Below are positions 9,454 to 19,277 of a stretch of 64,000 bases of DNA, piece by piece. Origin of the DNA: Burkholderia territorii (lineage in GTDB: Bacteria; Pseudomonadota; Gammaproteobacteria; Burkholderiales; Burkholderiaceae); assembly GCF_902833055.1 (NCBI RefSeq), contig NZ_CADFEJ010000018.1:62001-126000 (forward strand). Reading direction: 5' to 3'. The notes below the pieces were generated by a model. It was not told where the DNA came from and did no database searches. It worked only from the letters and a program-made list of their open reading frames with translations. How positions within the stretch are numbered: position 1 is the first letter of the stretch; each line of letters opens with the position of its first letter. The position numbers and the translations under genes were made by a program.

Positions 9454-9543
9454 ATGGCGCGGATCAAGAAAGAGAAGGCAGGAGCAGCGCTGAAGCGCCC
9501 AACTGCAGTCGACCGCGAAGCATGGGACTGGAGTAAGCGCTGA
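9454..9543 (+). CDS. Possible 29-codon upstream ORF inside a hairpin leader
   Basis: A short frame starts at ATG 9454 and ends in TGA 9541-9543. Its peptide is basic and ends REAWDWSKR. The last codons form the left arm of the hairpin at 9526-9559 and the stop lies exactly in the loop, 36 bp before the start of the hydrolase gene. That geometry fits a regulatory upstream ORF. No clear ribosome-binding site precedes it, and it lies within a tandem duplication, so it may be accidental. Confidence 0.35.
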   Translation: MARIKKEKAGAALKRPTAVDREAWDWSKR

Positions 9544-9576
9544 AGCGCCAACTCCAGTCGACAAAGGAGACATTGG
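9481..9576 (+). repeat. Imperfect tandem duplication of a ~45-bp leader element
   Basis: Copy 1 (9481-9525) and copy 2 (9530-9576) share GCGCTGAAGCGCC, AACTnCAGTCGAC and flanking GGAG/CATnGG with a few substitutions. Only copy 2 has the full hairpin and the AAAGGAGA ribosome-binding site before the TTG start at 9580. This looks like a duplication of a 5' leader followed by divergence. Confidence 0.75.
9526..9559 (+). promoter_or_regulatory. Strong symmetrical hairpin in the leader of the hydrolase gene
   Basis: The arms GACTGGAGT (9526-9534) and ACTCCAGTC (9551-9559) are perfectly complementary. An inner GCGC/GCGC stem has the loop TGAA. There is no T-run, so it is not a standard terminator. 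The ribosome-binding site AAAGGAGA begins 4 bp downstream, suggesting a role in translation or mRNA stability of the gene at 9580. Confidence 0.6.
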
Positions 9577-9579
9577 CGT

Positions 9580-10425
9580 TTGAAGGACATCCTCCATTTC
9601 TCGCATGCGAACGGTTTTCCGGCATCGACGTACCGGACGATCTTCGCCGAGCTGGCAGACGACTACGAGCTGCGCTACATCGAGCGCATCGGCCACGATC
9701 GCCGCTACCCCGTGACGCGTGACTGGCCGCATCTCGTCGAGCAACTGCTCGACGACATCGGCAGCCGCTACGAGCGCCCGGTCTGGCTCGTCGGCCATTC
9801 GCTCGGCGGCTACCTGTCGCTGATGGCCGCGCTGAAGAAGCCGCACTGGGTGCGCGGCGTGGTGATGATCGATTCGCCGATCATCGCGGGATGGCGCGCC
9901 GGCGCATTGCGCGCGAGCCAATGGGCGGGGCTCGACGAGCGGCTCTCGCCGGCGGCCGCGACGCGCAAGCGGCGCACGCGCTGGGCGAGCCGCGACGAGG
10001 CCTGGCGGCACTTCCACGAGAAACCCGCATTCGCGCGCTGGGACGAGCGGATGCTGTCCGACTACATCGACTACGGCATTCCGCAGGTGGGCGCCGACGG
10101 CGAACGCGTACTCGCGTTCGATCGGCAGGTTGAATACCTGATCTACCGGACACTCCCGCATACGCTCGGTCCGCGGCTCGCGCACGGCGCGCCGGTGCCG
10201 CTCGGCTTTCTTGCCGGCACGCGCTCGCGCGAGGTGCGGCAGGTCGGGCTCGATGCGACGCGTCGCGCGGCGCGCGGGCGCATCGAATGGCTCGAAGGCA
10301 GCCATCTGTTCCCGATGGAGCGGCCGATCGAGACGGCCCGCGCATTGCAGCGGATGCTGAATTCGCTGAGAGCGGCGGAGGGCGGCGTGCCGCGCGACAG
10401 CGCGGCGCTCGCGAAAAGCGCCTGA
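9580..10425 (+). CDS. Alpha/beta hydrolase
   Basis: This putative serine hydrolase has 281 residues. The nucleophile elbow is GHSLGG (LVGHSLGGYLSLMAAL, about residues 70-86), and a C-terminal histidine lies in EGSHLFPMERP (about residue 245), where the catalytic His is expected. HANGFPASTY near the N-terminus is the usual oxyanion-loop region. No signal peptide is visible, so it is probably cytoplasmic. The TTG start at 9580 follows AAAGGAGA at about 9 bp spacing. Substrate is unknown; esterase or lipase-like activity is the default guess. Confidence 0.85.
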   Translation: MKDILHFSHANGFPASTYRTIFAELADDYELRYIERIGHDRRYPVTRDWPHLVEQLLDDIGSRYERPVWLVGHSLGGYLSLMAALKKPHWVRGVVMIDSPIIAGWRAGALRASQWAGLDERLSPAAATRKRRTRWASRDEAWRHFHEKPAFARWDERMLSDYIDYGIPQVGADGERVLAFDRQVEYLIYRTLPHTLGPRLAHGAPVPLGFLAGTRSREVRQVGLDATRRAARGRIEWLEGSHLFPMERPIETARALQRMLNSLRAAEGGVPRDSAALAKSA

Positions 10426-10568
10426 GGCACCGGTCCGGTGCGCCGCGCCGGCGTGCGCAGTCGCGCCGACCGGCCGGCCGCTTCGCCCCGGCGCGCACGG
10501 CTGGCGCGGCACAGCGCGAAAGGGCGGGATCATCGCGTCAATTGCTGAGAGAAGGGCGGGCTTTACGG

Positions 10569-10574
10569 TATAAT
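10569..10574 (+). promoter_or_regulatory. -10 element (TATAAT) upstream of pyrG
   Basis: A perfect TATAAT lies 25 bp before the pyrG ATG, giving a predicted start of transcription near 10581 and a ~19-nt leader. No good -35 hexamer occurs at 16-18 bp; TTGCTG at 10542 is 21 bp away. Confidence 0.55.
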
Positions 10575-10599
10575 CCGTTTTTCCCGCGAGCATTCAGCG

Positions 10600-12254
<1,655 letters not shown>

Positions 12255-12258
<4 letters not shown>

Positions 12259-13109
12259 AGCTGTGCGATTTCGAGGTCGGTCTCGACCAGCCTTTCTTCC
12301 TGATCGCGGGTACCTGCGTCGTCGAGTCGGAGCAAATGACGATCGACACGGCGGGCCGCCTGAAGGAAATCTGCGAGAAGCTGAACGTTCCGTTCATCTA
12401 CAAGTCGTCCTACGACAAGGCGAATCGCAGCTCGGGCAAGTCGTTTCGCGGCCTCGGAATGGACGAGGGGCTGCGGATCCTCGGCGAGGTGAAGCGCCAG
12501 CTCGGCCTGCCGGTGCTGACCGACGTGCACTCGATCGACGAGATCGAGCAGGTCGCGTCGGTCGTCGACGTGCTGCAGACGCCCGCGTTCCTGTGCCGCC
12601 AGACCGACTTCATCCATGCGTGCGCGCGCTCGGGCAAGCCCGTCAACATCAAGAAGGGCCAGTTCCTCGCGCCGCACGACATGAAGAACGTGATCGACAA
12701 GGCGCGCGACGCGGCGCGTGAAGCCGGTCTGTCGGAAGACCGCTTCATGGCATGCGAGCGCGGCGTCTCGTTCGGCTACAACAACCTCGTGTCCGACATG
12801 CGTTCGCTCGCGATCATGCGCGAGACGGGCGCGCCGGTCGTGTTCGACGCGACGCACTCGGTGCAGTTGCCGGGCGGGCAGGGCACGAGCTCGGGCGGCC
12901 AGCGCGAGTTCGTGCCGGTGCTCGCGCGTGCCGCGGTGGCGACGGGTGTTGCGGGCCTGTTCATGGAAACGCATCCGAATCCGGCCGAAGCCAAGTCGGA
13001 CGGCCCGAACGCGGTGCCGCTGAACCGGATGGGCGCGCTGCTGGAGACGCTCGTCACGCTCGACCAGGCGGTGAAGCGCAATCCGTTCCTGGAAAACGAT
13101 TTCAACTAA
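12255..13109 (+). CDS. kdsA: 3-deoxy-8-phosphooctulonate (KDO-8-P) synthase
   Basis: KdsA condenses phosphoenolpyruvate with arabinose 5-phosphate to KDO-8-phosphate for lipid A-core synthesis. The 284-residue protein has FLIAGTCVVESEQ at the N-terminus, YKSSYDKANRSS and the phosphate-binding stretch VNIKKGQFLAPHDM, all diagnostic of the family. VFDATHSVQLPGG near residue 200 is also conserved. The start overlaps the pyrG stop, so the two are translationally coupled. Confidence 0.98.
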
Positions 13110-13215
13110 AGACCGAATGAACCTTGCGGCGGCTTCGCGCGTCAGTAGCGTAGGCAGTTTCGGTGCGCGTGCCGTCGCAGTTTGAAGAATCCATCGTCAT
13201 TCTCAGAGGAAACCC

Positions 13216-14499
13216 ATGAGTGCAATCGTAGATATCATCGGACGCGAGATTCTGGATTCGCGCGGCAACCCCACGGTCGAATGCGACGTGCTGCTCGAAT
13301 CGGGCACGATGGGCCGCGCGGCGGTGCCGTCGGGCGCGTCGACCGGCTCGCGTGAAGCGATCGAGCTGCGCGACGGCGAAGCCGGCCGCTACAACGGCAA
13401 GGGCGTGCTGAAGGCCGTCGAGCACATCAACACCGAAATCTCCGAAGCCATCATGGGCCTCGACGCGTCGGAACAGGCGTTCCTCGACAAGACGCTGCTC
13501 GAGCTGGACGGCACCGACAACAAGTCGCGCCTCGGCGCGAACGCGATGCTGGCCGTATCGATGGCCGTCGCGAAGGCAGCGGCTGAAGAAGCCGGCCTGC
13601 CGCTGTACCGCTACTTCGGCGGCTCGGGCGCGATGCAGCTGCCGGTTCCGATGATGAACATCGTCAACGGCGGCGCGCACGCGAACAACAGCCTCGACAT
13701 CCAGGAATTCATGATCGTCCCGGTGAGCCAGCCGACGTTCCGTGAAGCCCTGCGTTGCGGCGCGGAAGTGTTCCACGCACTGAAGAAGATCCTGAGCGAC
13801 CGCGGCATGAGCACGGCAGTCGGCGATGAAGGCGGCTTCGCGCCGAACTTCGGCAGCAACGACGAGTGCCTGTCGACGATCCTGCAGGCGATCGAGAAGG
13901 CCGGCTACCGCGCGGGCGAAGACGTGCTGCTCGCGCTCGACTGCGCGGCATCCGAGTTCTACCACGACGGCAAGTACCAGCTCGCGGGCGAAGGTCTGCA
14001 ACTGTCGTCGGCCGAATTCACCGACTACCTCGCGACGCTCGCCGACAAGTTCCCGATCGTGTCGATCGAGGACGGCATGCACGAAGGCGACTGGGACGGC
14101 TGGAAGCTGCTGACCGAGCGCCTCGGCAAGAAGGTTCAGCTCGTCGGCGACGACCTGTTCGTCACGAACACGCGCATCCTGAAGGAAGGCATCGAGAAGG
14201 GCATCGCGAACTCGATCCTCATCAAGATCAACCAGATCGGTACGCTGACCGAAACGTTCGCGGCAATCGAAATGGCGAAGCGCGCCGGCTACACGGCCGT
14301 GATCTCGCACCGCTCGGGCGAAACCGAAGATTCGACGATCGCGGACATCGCGGTCGGCCTGAACGCCGGTCAGATCAAGACGGGTTCGCTGTCGCGCAGC
14401 GATCGCATCTCGAAGTACAACCAGCTGCTGCGCATCGAGGAAGACCTCGGCGATATCGCGAGCTACCCGGGCAAATCGGCTTTCTATAACCTGCGCTAA
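13216..14499 (+). CDS. eno: Enolase
   Basis: Enolase interconverts 2-phosphoglycerate and phosphoenolpyruvate in glycolysis and can be a degradosome component. The 427-residue protein carries the N-terminal IVDIIGREILDSRGNPTVE, the catalytic GDEGGFAPN with Glu, the magnesium ligands in LALDCAASEF and SIEDGMHEGD, and the signature LIKINQIGTLTET with the catalytic Lys, then SHRSGETED. It starts at ATG 13216 after AGAGGAAA. A 106-bp gap separates it from kdsA, so it may have its own promoter. Confidence 0.99.
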   Translation: MSAIVDIIGREILDSRGNPTVECDVLLESGTMGRAAVPSGASTGSREAIELRDGEAGRYNGKGVLKAVEHINTEISEAIMGLDASEQAFLDKTLLELDGTDNKSRLGANAMLAVSMAVAKAAAEEAGLPLYRYFGGSGAMQLPVPMMNIVNGGAHANNSLDIQEFMIVPVSQPTFREALRCGAEVFHALKKILSDRGMSTAVGDEGGFAPNFGSNDECLSTILQAIEKAGYRAGEDVLLALDCAASEFYHDGKYQLAGEGLQLSSAEFTDYLATLADKFPIVSIEDGMHEGDWDGWKLLTERLGKKVQLVGDDLFVTNTRILKEGIEKGIANSILIKINQIGTLTETFAAIEMAKRAGYTAVISHRSGETEDSTIADIAVGLNAGQIKTGSLSRSDRISKYNQLLRIEEDLGDIASYPGKSAFYNLR

Positions 14500-14581
14500 C
14501 GCGCTACTATCGGGTTCGTCATCTCGACGCCGCTCTGTGCATGTCGCGCGGAGCGGCGCTTCTTATATCTGCGTCTCCTAC

Positions 14582-15007
14582 ATGCGGCTTGTCACTGTCG
14601 TCCTGATTGCGTTGCTGGCGCTCATTCAGTACCCCCTATGGTGGGGACACGGCGGCTGGTTGCGGGTGCACGAATTGCGCCAGCAGCTCGGCGACCAATT
14701 GCAGAAGAATGCGGACGAGAAGCTGCGCAATGAACGGATCGCGGGCGAAGTGCAGGATCTGCAGAGCGGTACCGCGGCGATCGAGGAGCGTGCGCGCTAC
14801 GAGATGGGCATGGTGAAGGACGGCGAGGTATTCGTGCAGTTCGTGTCGCCGAATGCGCCGGCCGCGCCGCTGAACAACACGCCTTCGAGCACGTCGACAC
14901 GCGGTACGGTGTCCGCGGCGCCCGTGCGTGTCGTGCCGAACCCGCAATCGATCGCGAAGCCGTCGCGGCATCATGGCGGCGAGAAGGGCAAGGCCGCGCA
15001 TCACTGA
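14582..15007 (+). CDS. ftsB: Cell division protein FtsB
   Basis: FtsB is a bitopic divisome protein that bridges FtsL and FtsQ and helps activate septal wall synthesis. The 141-residue protein has a short cytoplasmic start, one membrane segment (about 4-20, VTVVLIALLALIQYPLW) and a coiled coil (about 28-65, VHELRQQLGDQLQ...NERIAGEVQDLQ). The conserved RARYEMGMVKDGEVFVQ follows. The C-terminal ~45 residues, rich in Ser, Thr, Pro and His, extend beyond the E. coli length (103). The start at 14582 places the membrane segment properly; the frame is open 15 codons further upstream. Downstream of eno, as in many proteobacteria. Confidence 0.93.
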   Translation: MRLVTVVLIALLALIQYPLWWGHGGWLRVHELRQQLGDQLQKNADEKLRNERIAGEVQDLQSGTAAIEERARYEMGMVKDGEVFVQFVSPNAPAAPLNNTPSSTSTRGTVSAAPVRVVPNPQSIAKPSRHHGGEKGKAAHH

Positions 15008-15028
15008 GCGCGGGAGTCCGAACCATTG

Positions 15029-15058
15029 AAAAAGCGCGGGAAATACCGCGCTTTTTTA
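15029..15058 (+). terminator. Rho-independent terminator after ftsB
   Basis: AAAAGCGCGG and CCGCGCTTTT pair around a GAAATA loop and are followed by more T. The A-rich left flank means it can also act on the opposite strand, for the lipoprotein gene at 15111. Confidence 0.9.
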
Positions 15059-15110
15059 TTTCCTGCCGGTCGTCAATCGAGCCGGTCGGGCCGGTCGATG
15101 CGATCGCGCA

Positions 15111-15470
15111 TCACCACCACCAGCCCGGATACCCGTAGCCATAGCCGATCCCGGTGCCCCATCGGTTTCCCCAGCCGCCGCCGTAATAGCCGCCGTAGAC
15201 CGTCACGGGGGGCGGCGAGTAGTACGACCACGCGCGCGCGGCGGCTTCGGCGGCCATCGCATCGTTCTGCTCGCGCAGCACCTGCCGGTCGATTTCGTCG
15301 TAGCGTTTGCGCTCCGCACTCGACAGTGCGGGCGGCTGGCCGCCCGATGCGCCCGGTTCGGGCAGGCGGCTCAGGATCGTCGACGAAGGCGGCTGCACCG
15401 CGCAGCCGGCGAGGGCCAGCGTGCCGGCTGCGGCACTGGTCAGGACGAAGGTGCGAAACGGGCGATTCAT
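15111..15470 (-). CDS. Small Gly/Tyr-rich lipoprotein
   Basis: This protein of 119 residues has a lipoprotein signal peptide: MNRPFRTFVLTSAAAGTLALAGC, with lipobox LAGC and cysteine at residue 23. The middle is polar with a short helical stretch (SSAERKRYDEIDRQVLREQ). The end is rich in Tyr, Gly and Trp (VYGGYYGGGWGNRWG...YPGWWW), a composition seen in small surface or periplasmic lipoproteins. No function is recognised. It is convergent with ftsB and shares its bidirectional terminator. Confidence 0.75.
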   Translation of the reverse strand: MNRPFRTFVLTSAAAGTLALAGCAVQPPSSTILSRLPEPGASGGQPPALSSAERKRYDEIDRQVLREQNDAMAAEAAARAWSYYSPPPVTVYGGYYGGGWGNRWGTGIGYGYGYPGWWW

Positions 15471-15606
15471 GTGTTTCTCCAGCAGCGCGCCGACAGCGGA
15501 AAGCGGCTCGCGCCGAAGGCGTGACCTCCGGCGCCGGGCCGTGCGCGCGACGCTCGTGCGTCATTATGCGCCCGCGCGCGCATGACGAGCACGGGCGCGC
15601 CGCGCC

Positions 15607-16557
15607 TCAGTGGCGCTGGTCGGTCGCGGGCGTGATGCCGGCCGCGAGCTCCGGCGCGGCGAACAGTTGTGCAACGTCGACCGGATCGAACTCGTAGCGC
15701 TGATTGCAGAACTCGCAATGGATCTCGACGTGACCGCGCTCGACGATCACGCTGTCGACTTCCTCGCGACCGAGCATGCGCAGCATCGCGCCGACCTTCT
15801 CGCGCGAGCACGAACACTGGAAGCGCGTGCCGGCCGGGTCGAAGTGCTGCACGTTTTCCTGCCAGAAGAGCCGGCGGAACACGACTTCCGGTTCGACCTC
15901 GAGCAGTTCCTTCGCGGACAGCGTGCCGCCTAGCGTGCAGACGCGCTCCCACGTGTCGGCGTCGGTCTCGGCGTTGCGCGGCACGATGCCACCGTCGCCC
16001 GGCAGTTTCTGCAGCAGCATGCCGACCGCGCGGTCGCGATCGGCCGCGAGCCACAGCCGCGTGTCGAGCTGCTCCGAGTGGTGCATGTAATGCTCGAGCA
16101 CTTGCGACACCGATTCGAGCGGACCATCGATGCCGTTCAGCGGCACGATGCCTTGATAAGGCTGCTGGCCCGGCAACTTCTCGGCCGGGTCGAGCGTGAT
16201 CACGCAGCGGCCGTGGCCGCTCGCGTTGACGAGCGACGCGAACTGCATGTCGTCGCCGATCGTCTGCGCGGCGTCGCCGGCGAACTTGGCCGTCGCGCGC
16301 ATCGACAGGTCCGAGCTGCACTGGACGACCAGCATCTGGACCGGCCCGTCGCCGAAGATCTGCATGATCAGGGTGCCGTGAAATTTCAGGTTCGCGGACA
16401 GCAGCGCGCACGCGGCCATCATCTCGCCGAGCACCGTGCGCACCGGGGCAGGGTAGTCACGGCGGGAAAGCACCTCTTGCCACGTGTTGCGCAGCGACAC
16501 GATTTCGCCGCGCACGGGTGCCGAATTGAACATGAATTTCTGTAACTGGTCGCTCAC
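15607..16557 (-). CDS. hslO: Redox-regulated molecular chaperone Hsp33
   Basis: Hsp33 is a cytoplasmic holdase switched on by oxidation and unfolding. The 316-residue protein has the N-terminal substrate-binding core (QLQKFMFNSAPVRGEIVSL). The C-terminal zinc site is CSCSREKV at about 245 and CEFCNQRY at about 280, i.e. CxC plus CxxC, which forms two disulfides on oxidation. The GTG start at 16557 follows AAGGAACAAGA; upstream in-frame codons are not needed. A gamma-carbonic-anhydrase-like gene lies 25 bp upstream, so they are probably co-transcribed. Confidence 0.97.
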   Translation of the reverse strand: MSDQLQKFMFNSAPVRGEIVSLRNTWQEVLSRRDYPAPVRTVLGEMMAACALLSANLKFHGTLIMQIFGDGPVQMLVVQCSSDLSMRATAKFAGDAAQTIGDDMQFASLVNASGHGRCVITLDPAEKLPGQQPYQGIVPLNGIDGPLESVSQVLEHYMHHSEQLDTRLWLAADRDRAVGMLLQKLPGDGGIVPRNAETDADTWERVCTLGGTLSAKELLEVEPEVVFRRLFWQENVQHFDPAGTRFQCSCSREKVGAMLRMLGREEVDSVIVERGHVEIHCEFCNQRYEFDPVDVAQLFAAPELAAGITPATDQRH

Positions 16558-16582
16558 TCTTGTTCCTTGAAATCCGCGCGAA

Positions 16583-17107
16583 TCAGCCGATCCGCACGAG
16601 TTGCTCCTTGAAATGCGCGCGTCGTTCGACGTACGTCTTCGCATTTGCGCGCAGCCGCGCGATGTCGTCTGCCGACAGCTCGCGCACGACTTTCGCCGGG
16701 GCGCCGAGAATCAGCGAATTGTCCGGGAACGTCTTGCCTTCCGTCACGACCGCGCCCGCACCAACCAGACAGTTGCGGCCGATCACCGCTCCATTCAAGA
16801 CCACCGCCTGAATCCCGATCAGCGAACCTTCGCCGATCGTGCACCCGTGCAGCATCGCCTGATGCCCGATCGTCACGTTTTCGGCAATCGTCAGAGGAAA
16901 GCCGGGGTCCGTATGCAAGACTGCGCCTTCCTGGACGTTACTGCCGGCACCGACCGTGATCGTCTCGTTGTCGCCGCGAATCGTCGCGCCGAACCATACG
17001 CTCGCGTTTTCCTCGAGCACGACCTTGCCGATGATGGCCGCCGTGTCGGCGACGAATACGCTTTCGTGGATCGTCGGGGCCGTTTCGCCCAGTTTGTAGA
17101 TCGTCAC
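16583..17107 (-). CDS. Gamma-carbonic-anhydrase-family protein (left-handed beta-helix)
   Basis: This 174-residue protein of the YrdA/PaaY-like group of hexapeptide-repeat proteins begins MTIYKLGETAP. Repeated hexapeptides (IIGKVV, SVWFGA, IGHQAM, LIGIQA, LVGAGA) build the triangular helix. The three zinc-ligand histidines of gamma carbonic anhydrases are retained in VLHTD and GHQAMLHG. The GTG start at 17107 has AGGAGA upstream. Whether it hydrates CO2 or acts on another substrate cannot be read from sequence. Confidence 0.9.
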   Translation of the reverse strand: MTIYKLGETAPTIHESVFVADTAAIIGKVVLEENASVWFGATIRGDNETITVGAGSNVQEGAVLHTDPGFPLTIAENVTIGHQAMLHGCTIGEGSLIGIQAVVLNGAVIGRNCLVGAGAVVTEGKTFPDNSLILGAPAKVVRELSADDIARLRANAKTYVERRAHFKEQLVRIG

Positions 17108-17252
17108 GGAGTCTCCTGGTCTCTTCGATGATGGGCGCCGGTAGAATGGCGCGTCTGGCGTGCCGGGCGCATTGCGTGACGGCACAAACGCATATTGTAA
17201 ACCGTCGCGTGCATGCGCTCTCGCGATGCGCGCGGGCGGTGCCCCCGTTTCG

Positions 17253-18110
17253 ATGAACATGGAGCCTTCTTCCTTGATGGCTGCGCCGCACTGCGTGCGC
17301 AGCGGCGCGCTCGACGCGCTGCGGATGTCCGAGCCGGCCGCGAAAGCCGCGCGCGTCCGCGCGCTGCATCACGCGCTGCTGGCCGGGCAGGCCGCGATCG
17401 CGCCGACGCTCGATCTGGACGAACCGGCCGACTTGCCGGGCCGTCCGGCGCGCCCGCCGCTCGTCGAGCCGCGCCAGCTCGAGCGGCGCAGCATGCGCTC
17501 GCCCGAGGGGCGCGCAGTGCTGCTGCACGCGCTCGCGCATATCGAATTCAACGCGATCAACCTCGCGCTCGACGCCGTGTGGCGCTTCGCCGGGATGCCC
17601 GACGCATTCTATGCGGACTGGCTGAAGGTCGCGGCCGAGGAGGCCCATCACTTCATGCTGCTGTCGGAGCGGCTTGCCGAATTCGGGCATGCGTACGGTG
17701 ATTTTCCCGCGCACAACGGGCTGTGGGAGATGTGCGAGCGGACCAAGGCCGATGTGCTTGCGCGGATGGCCCTCGTGCCGCGCACGCTCGAGGCGCGCGG
17801 GCTCGACGCATCGCCGCCGATCCGGGCGCGCCTTGTCCAGGCGGGCGACGACGCGTCCGCGGCGATCCTCGACGTGATCCTGCGCGACGAGATCGGCCAT
17901 GTCGCGATCGGGAACCGCTGGTTCCGGTACCTGTGCGACGAGGCAGGCCGCGATCCGGTGCCGGCGTACCGCGAGCTTGCCGCGCAGTATCACGCGCCAC
18001 GGTTGCGCGGCCCGTTCAATTTCGACGCGCGTCGCACCGCCGGATTCGAGCAGGCGGAGCTCGACGAGCTCGCCGCGCAGGACGCGCCGCCGGGCAAGGC
18101 GGCGGGTTAG
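17253..18110 (+). CDS. Ferritin-like domain protein (DUF455)
   Basis: This protein of about 285 residues begins MNMEPSS; an alternative start is ATG 17277. It resembles the DUF455 family of four-helix-bundle proteins related to the tRNA hydroxylase MiaE. Likely di-iron ligands are the Glu/His in HIEFNAINLALDAVWRF, AEEAHHFMLLSERL and DEIGHVAIGNRWF. An oxidase or hydroxylase role is plausible, but no substrate is known. It is divergent from the carbonic-anhydrase-like gene; the start is the least certain part. Confidence 0.82.
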   Translation: MNMEPSSLMAAPHCVRSGALDALRMSEPAAKAARVRALHHALLAGQAAIAPTLDLDEPADLPGRPARPPLVEPRQLERRSMRSPEGRAVLLHALAHIEFNAINLALDAVWRFAGMPDAFYADWLKVAAEEAHHFMLLSERLAEFGHAYGDFPAHNGLWEMCERTKADVLARMALVPRTLEARGLDASPPIRARLVQAGDDASAAILDVILRDEIGHVAIGNRWFRYLCDEAGRDPVPAYRELAAQYHAPRLRGPFNFDARRTAGFEQAELDELAAQDAPPGKAAG

Positions 18111-18277
18111 GGCGTCCAAAGGCGCCGCGGGCTTGCAGCGCGCGGGCGGAGGCCGCCGCGGCGCAGACCTCGCGCATCCGGACAGCGGCATGTCGGCGGA
18201 GCCCGACGTGCCGATTCCACCCGCCATCGCTAGAGAGCGGCCTCGACTGCCGGGCGCCGGAACGGCAGCGCCATCGT

Positions 18278-18283
18278 TATAAT
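18278..18283 (+). promoter_or_regulatory. -10 element (TATAAT) upstream of the hydrolase at 18315
   Basis: A perfect TATAAT lies 31 bp before the ATG, predicting a leader of about 25 nt. No convincing -35 is present at 16-18 bp. Confidence 0.45.
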
Positions 18284-18314
18284 CGAACGACCATTCTTTT
18301 TTCTGGCGGCTGCA

Positions 18315-19205
18315 ATGAGTGCATCGAGTTCTGTTTCCGATTTCGTCACGGTGCGCGGCGTCAAGCTGCATGTGCGGCGCTGGGGCCGGCCCGATGCGCC
18401 GACGCTGTTCATGCTGCACGGCTGGATGGACGTCGCGGCATCGTTCCAGTTCGTCGTCGACGCGCTCGCGGGCGACTGGCAGGTGATCGCGCCGGATGCG
18501 CGCGGCTTCGGCCTGTCCGACTGGCCGGTCGCGCGGCAGGGCGGCGGTCATTACTGGTTCCACGAGTACCTGGGCGATCTCGATGCGCTCGTCGATCACT
18601 ATGCGCCCACTGGCGAAGTCAATCTGGTCGGGCACAGCATGGGGGCGAACGTCGTATGCCTGTACGCGGGCGCGCGCCCGGAGCGGGTGCGGCGCGTGGT
18701 CGACCTCGAAGGGTTCGGGCTTGCCCCGGCGCGGGCCGAGGAGGCGCCGCGCCGGCTGCGCGGCTGGCTCGACGAGTTGCGCGAGCCGCCCGTGCTGCGC
18801 CCGTATGCGTCGCTCGACGACGTGGCCGCCCGGCTGATCAAGACCAATCCGCGGCTCGATCCGCGCCGCGCCGCGTTCCTCGCCGCGCACTGGTCGAAGC
18901 GTGGCGACGACGGCCTCTACCACCTGCTGGCGGACCCCGCGCACAAGATGGCGGGCCCGCAGCTGTACCGGCTCGACGAGGTGATGGCGGTCTGGAAGCA
19001 GGTGCGCGCGAAGGTGCTGCATGTCGAGGCCGTCAATTCGCCGACGCTCGCGTATCTCGCCGGCGACATCCCGCTGCCGGAGTTCAAGGCGCGCTTCGAC
19101 GCGTTTGCCGACTGGCGCGAGAAGCTCGTCGAGGATGCCGGCCACATGGTTCATCACGACCAGCCGGAGCAGATCGCGGCGCTGATCGAGGCGTTCTGCG
19201 CGTAG
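18315..19205 (+). CDS. Alpha/beta fold hydrolase
   Basis: This 296-residue cytoplasmic hydrolase shows oxyanion-loop HGWMD (about 35), the DARGFGLSDWP turn, the nucleophile GHSMGAN (about 107-113) and catalytic His in DAGHMVHHDQPEQ (about 278). The shape is that of epoxide-hydrolase, haloalkane-dehalogenase or esterase-type enzymes. Only the general fold and the Ser/His are clear; the substrate is not. It appears to have its own promoter. Confidence 0.88.
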   Translation: MSASSSVSDFVTVRGVKLHVRRWGRPDAPTLFMLHGWMDVAASFQFVVDALAGDWQVIAPDARGFGLSDWPVARQGGGHYWFHEYLGDLDALVDHYAPTGEVNLVGHSMGANVVCLYAGARPERVRRVVDLEGFGLAPARAEEAPRRLRGWLDELREPPVLRPYASLDDVAARLIKTNPRLDPRRAAFLAAHWSKRGDDGLYHLLADPAHKMAGPQLYRLDEVMAVWKQVRAKVLHVEAVNSPTLAYLAGDIPLPEFKARFDAFADWREKLVEDAGHMVHHDQPEQIAALIEAFCA

Positions 19206-19277
19206 GCCGGCGCCGGGGCGGCGGATCGGGCGGACGGCGCAATTGCCGCATTGCAGTAGAATGAAGCTTCACCTGCC

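Noticed and set aside
16938..19157. 739-codon minus-strand open frame
   Set aside because: It spans several real genes and intergenic spaces on the other strand and has no recognisable domain.
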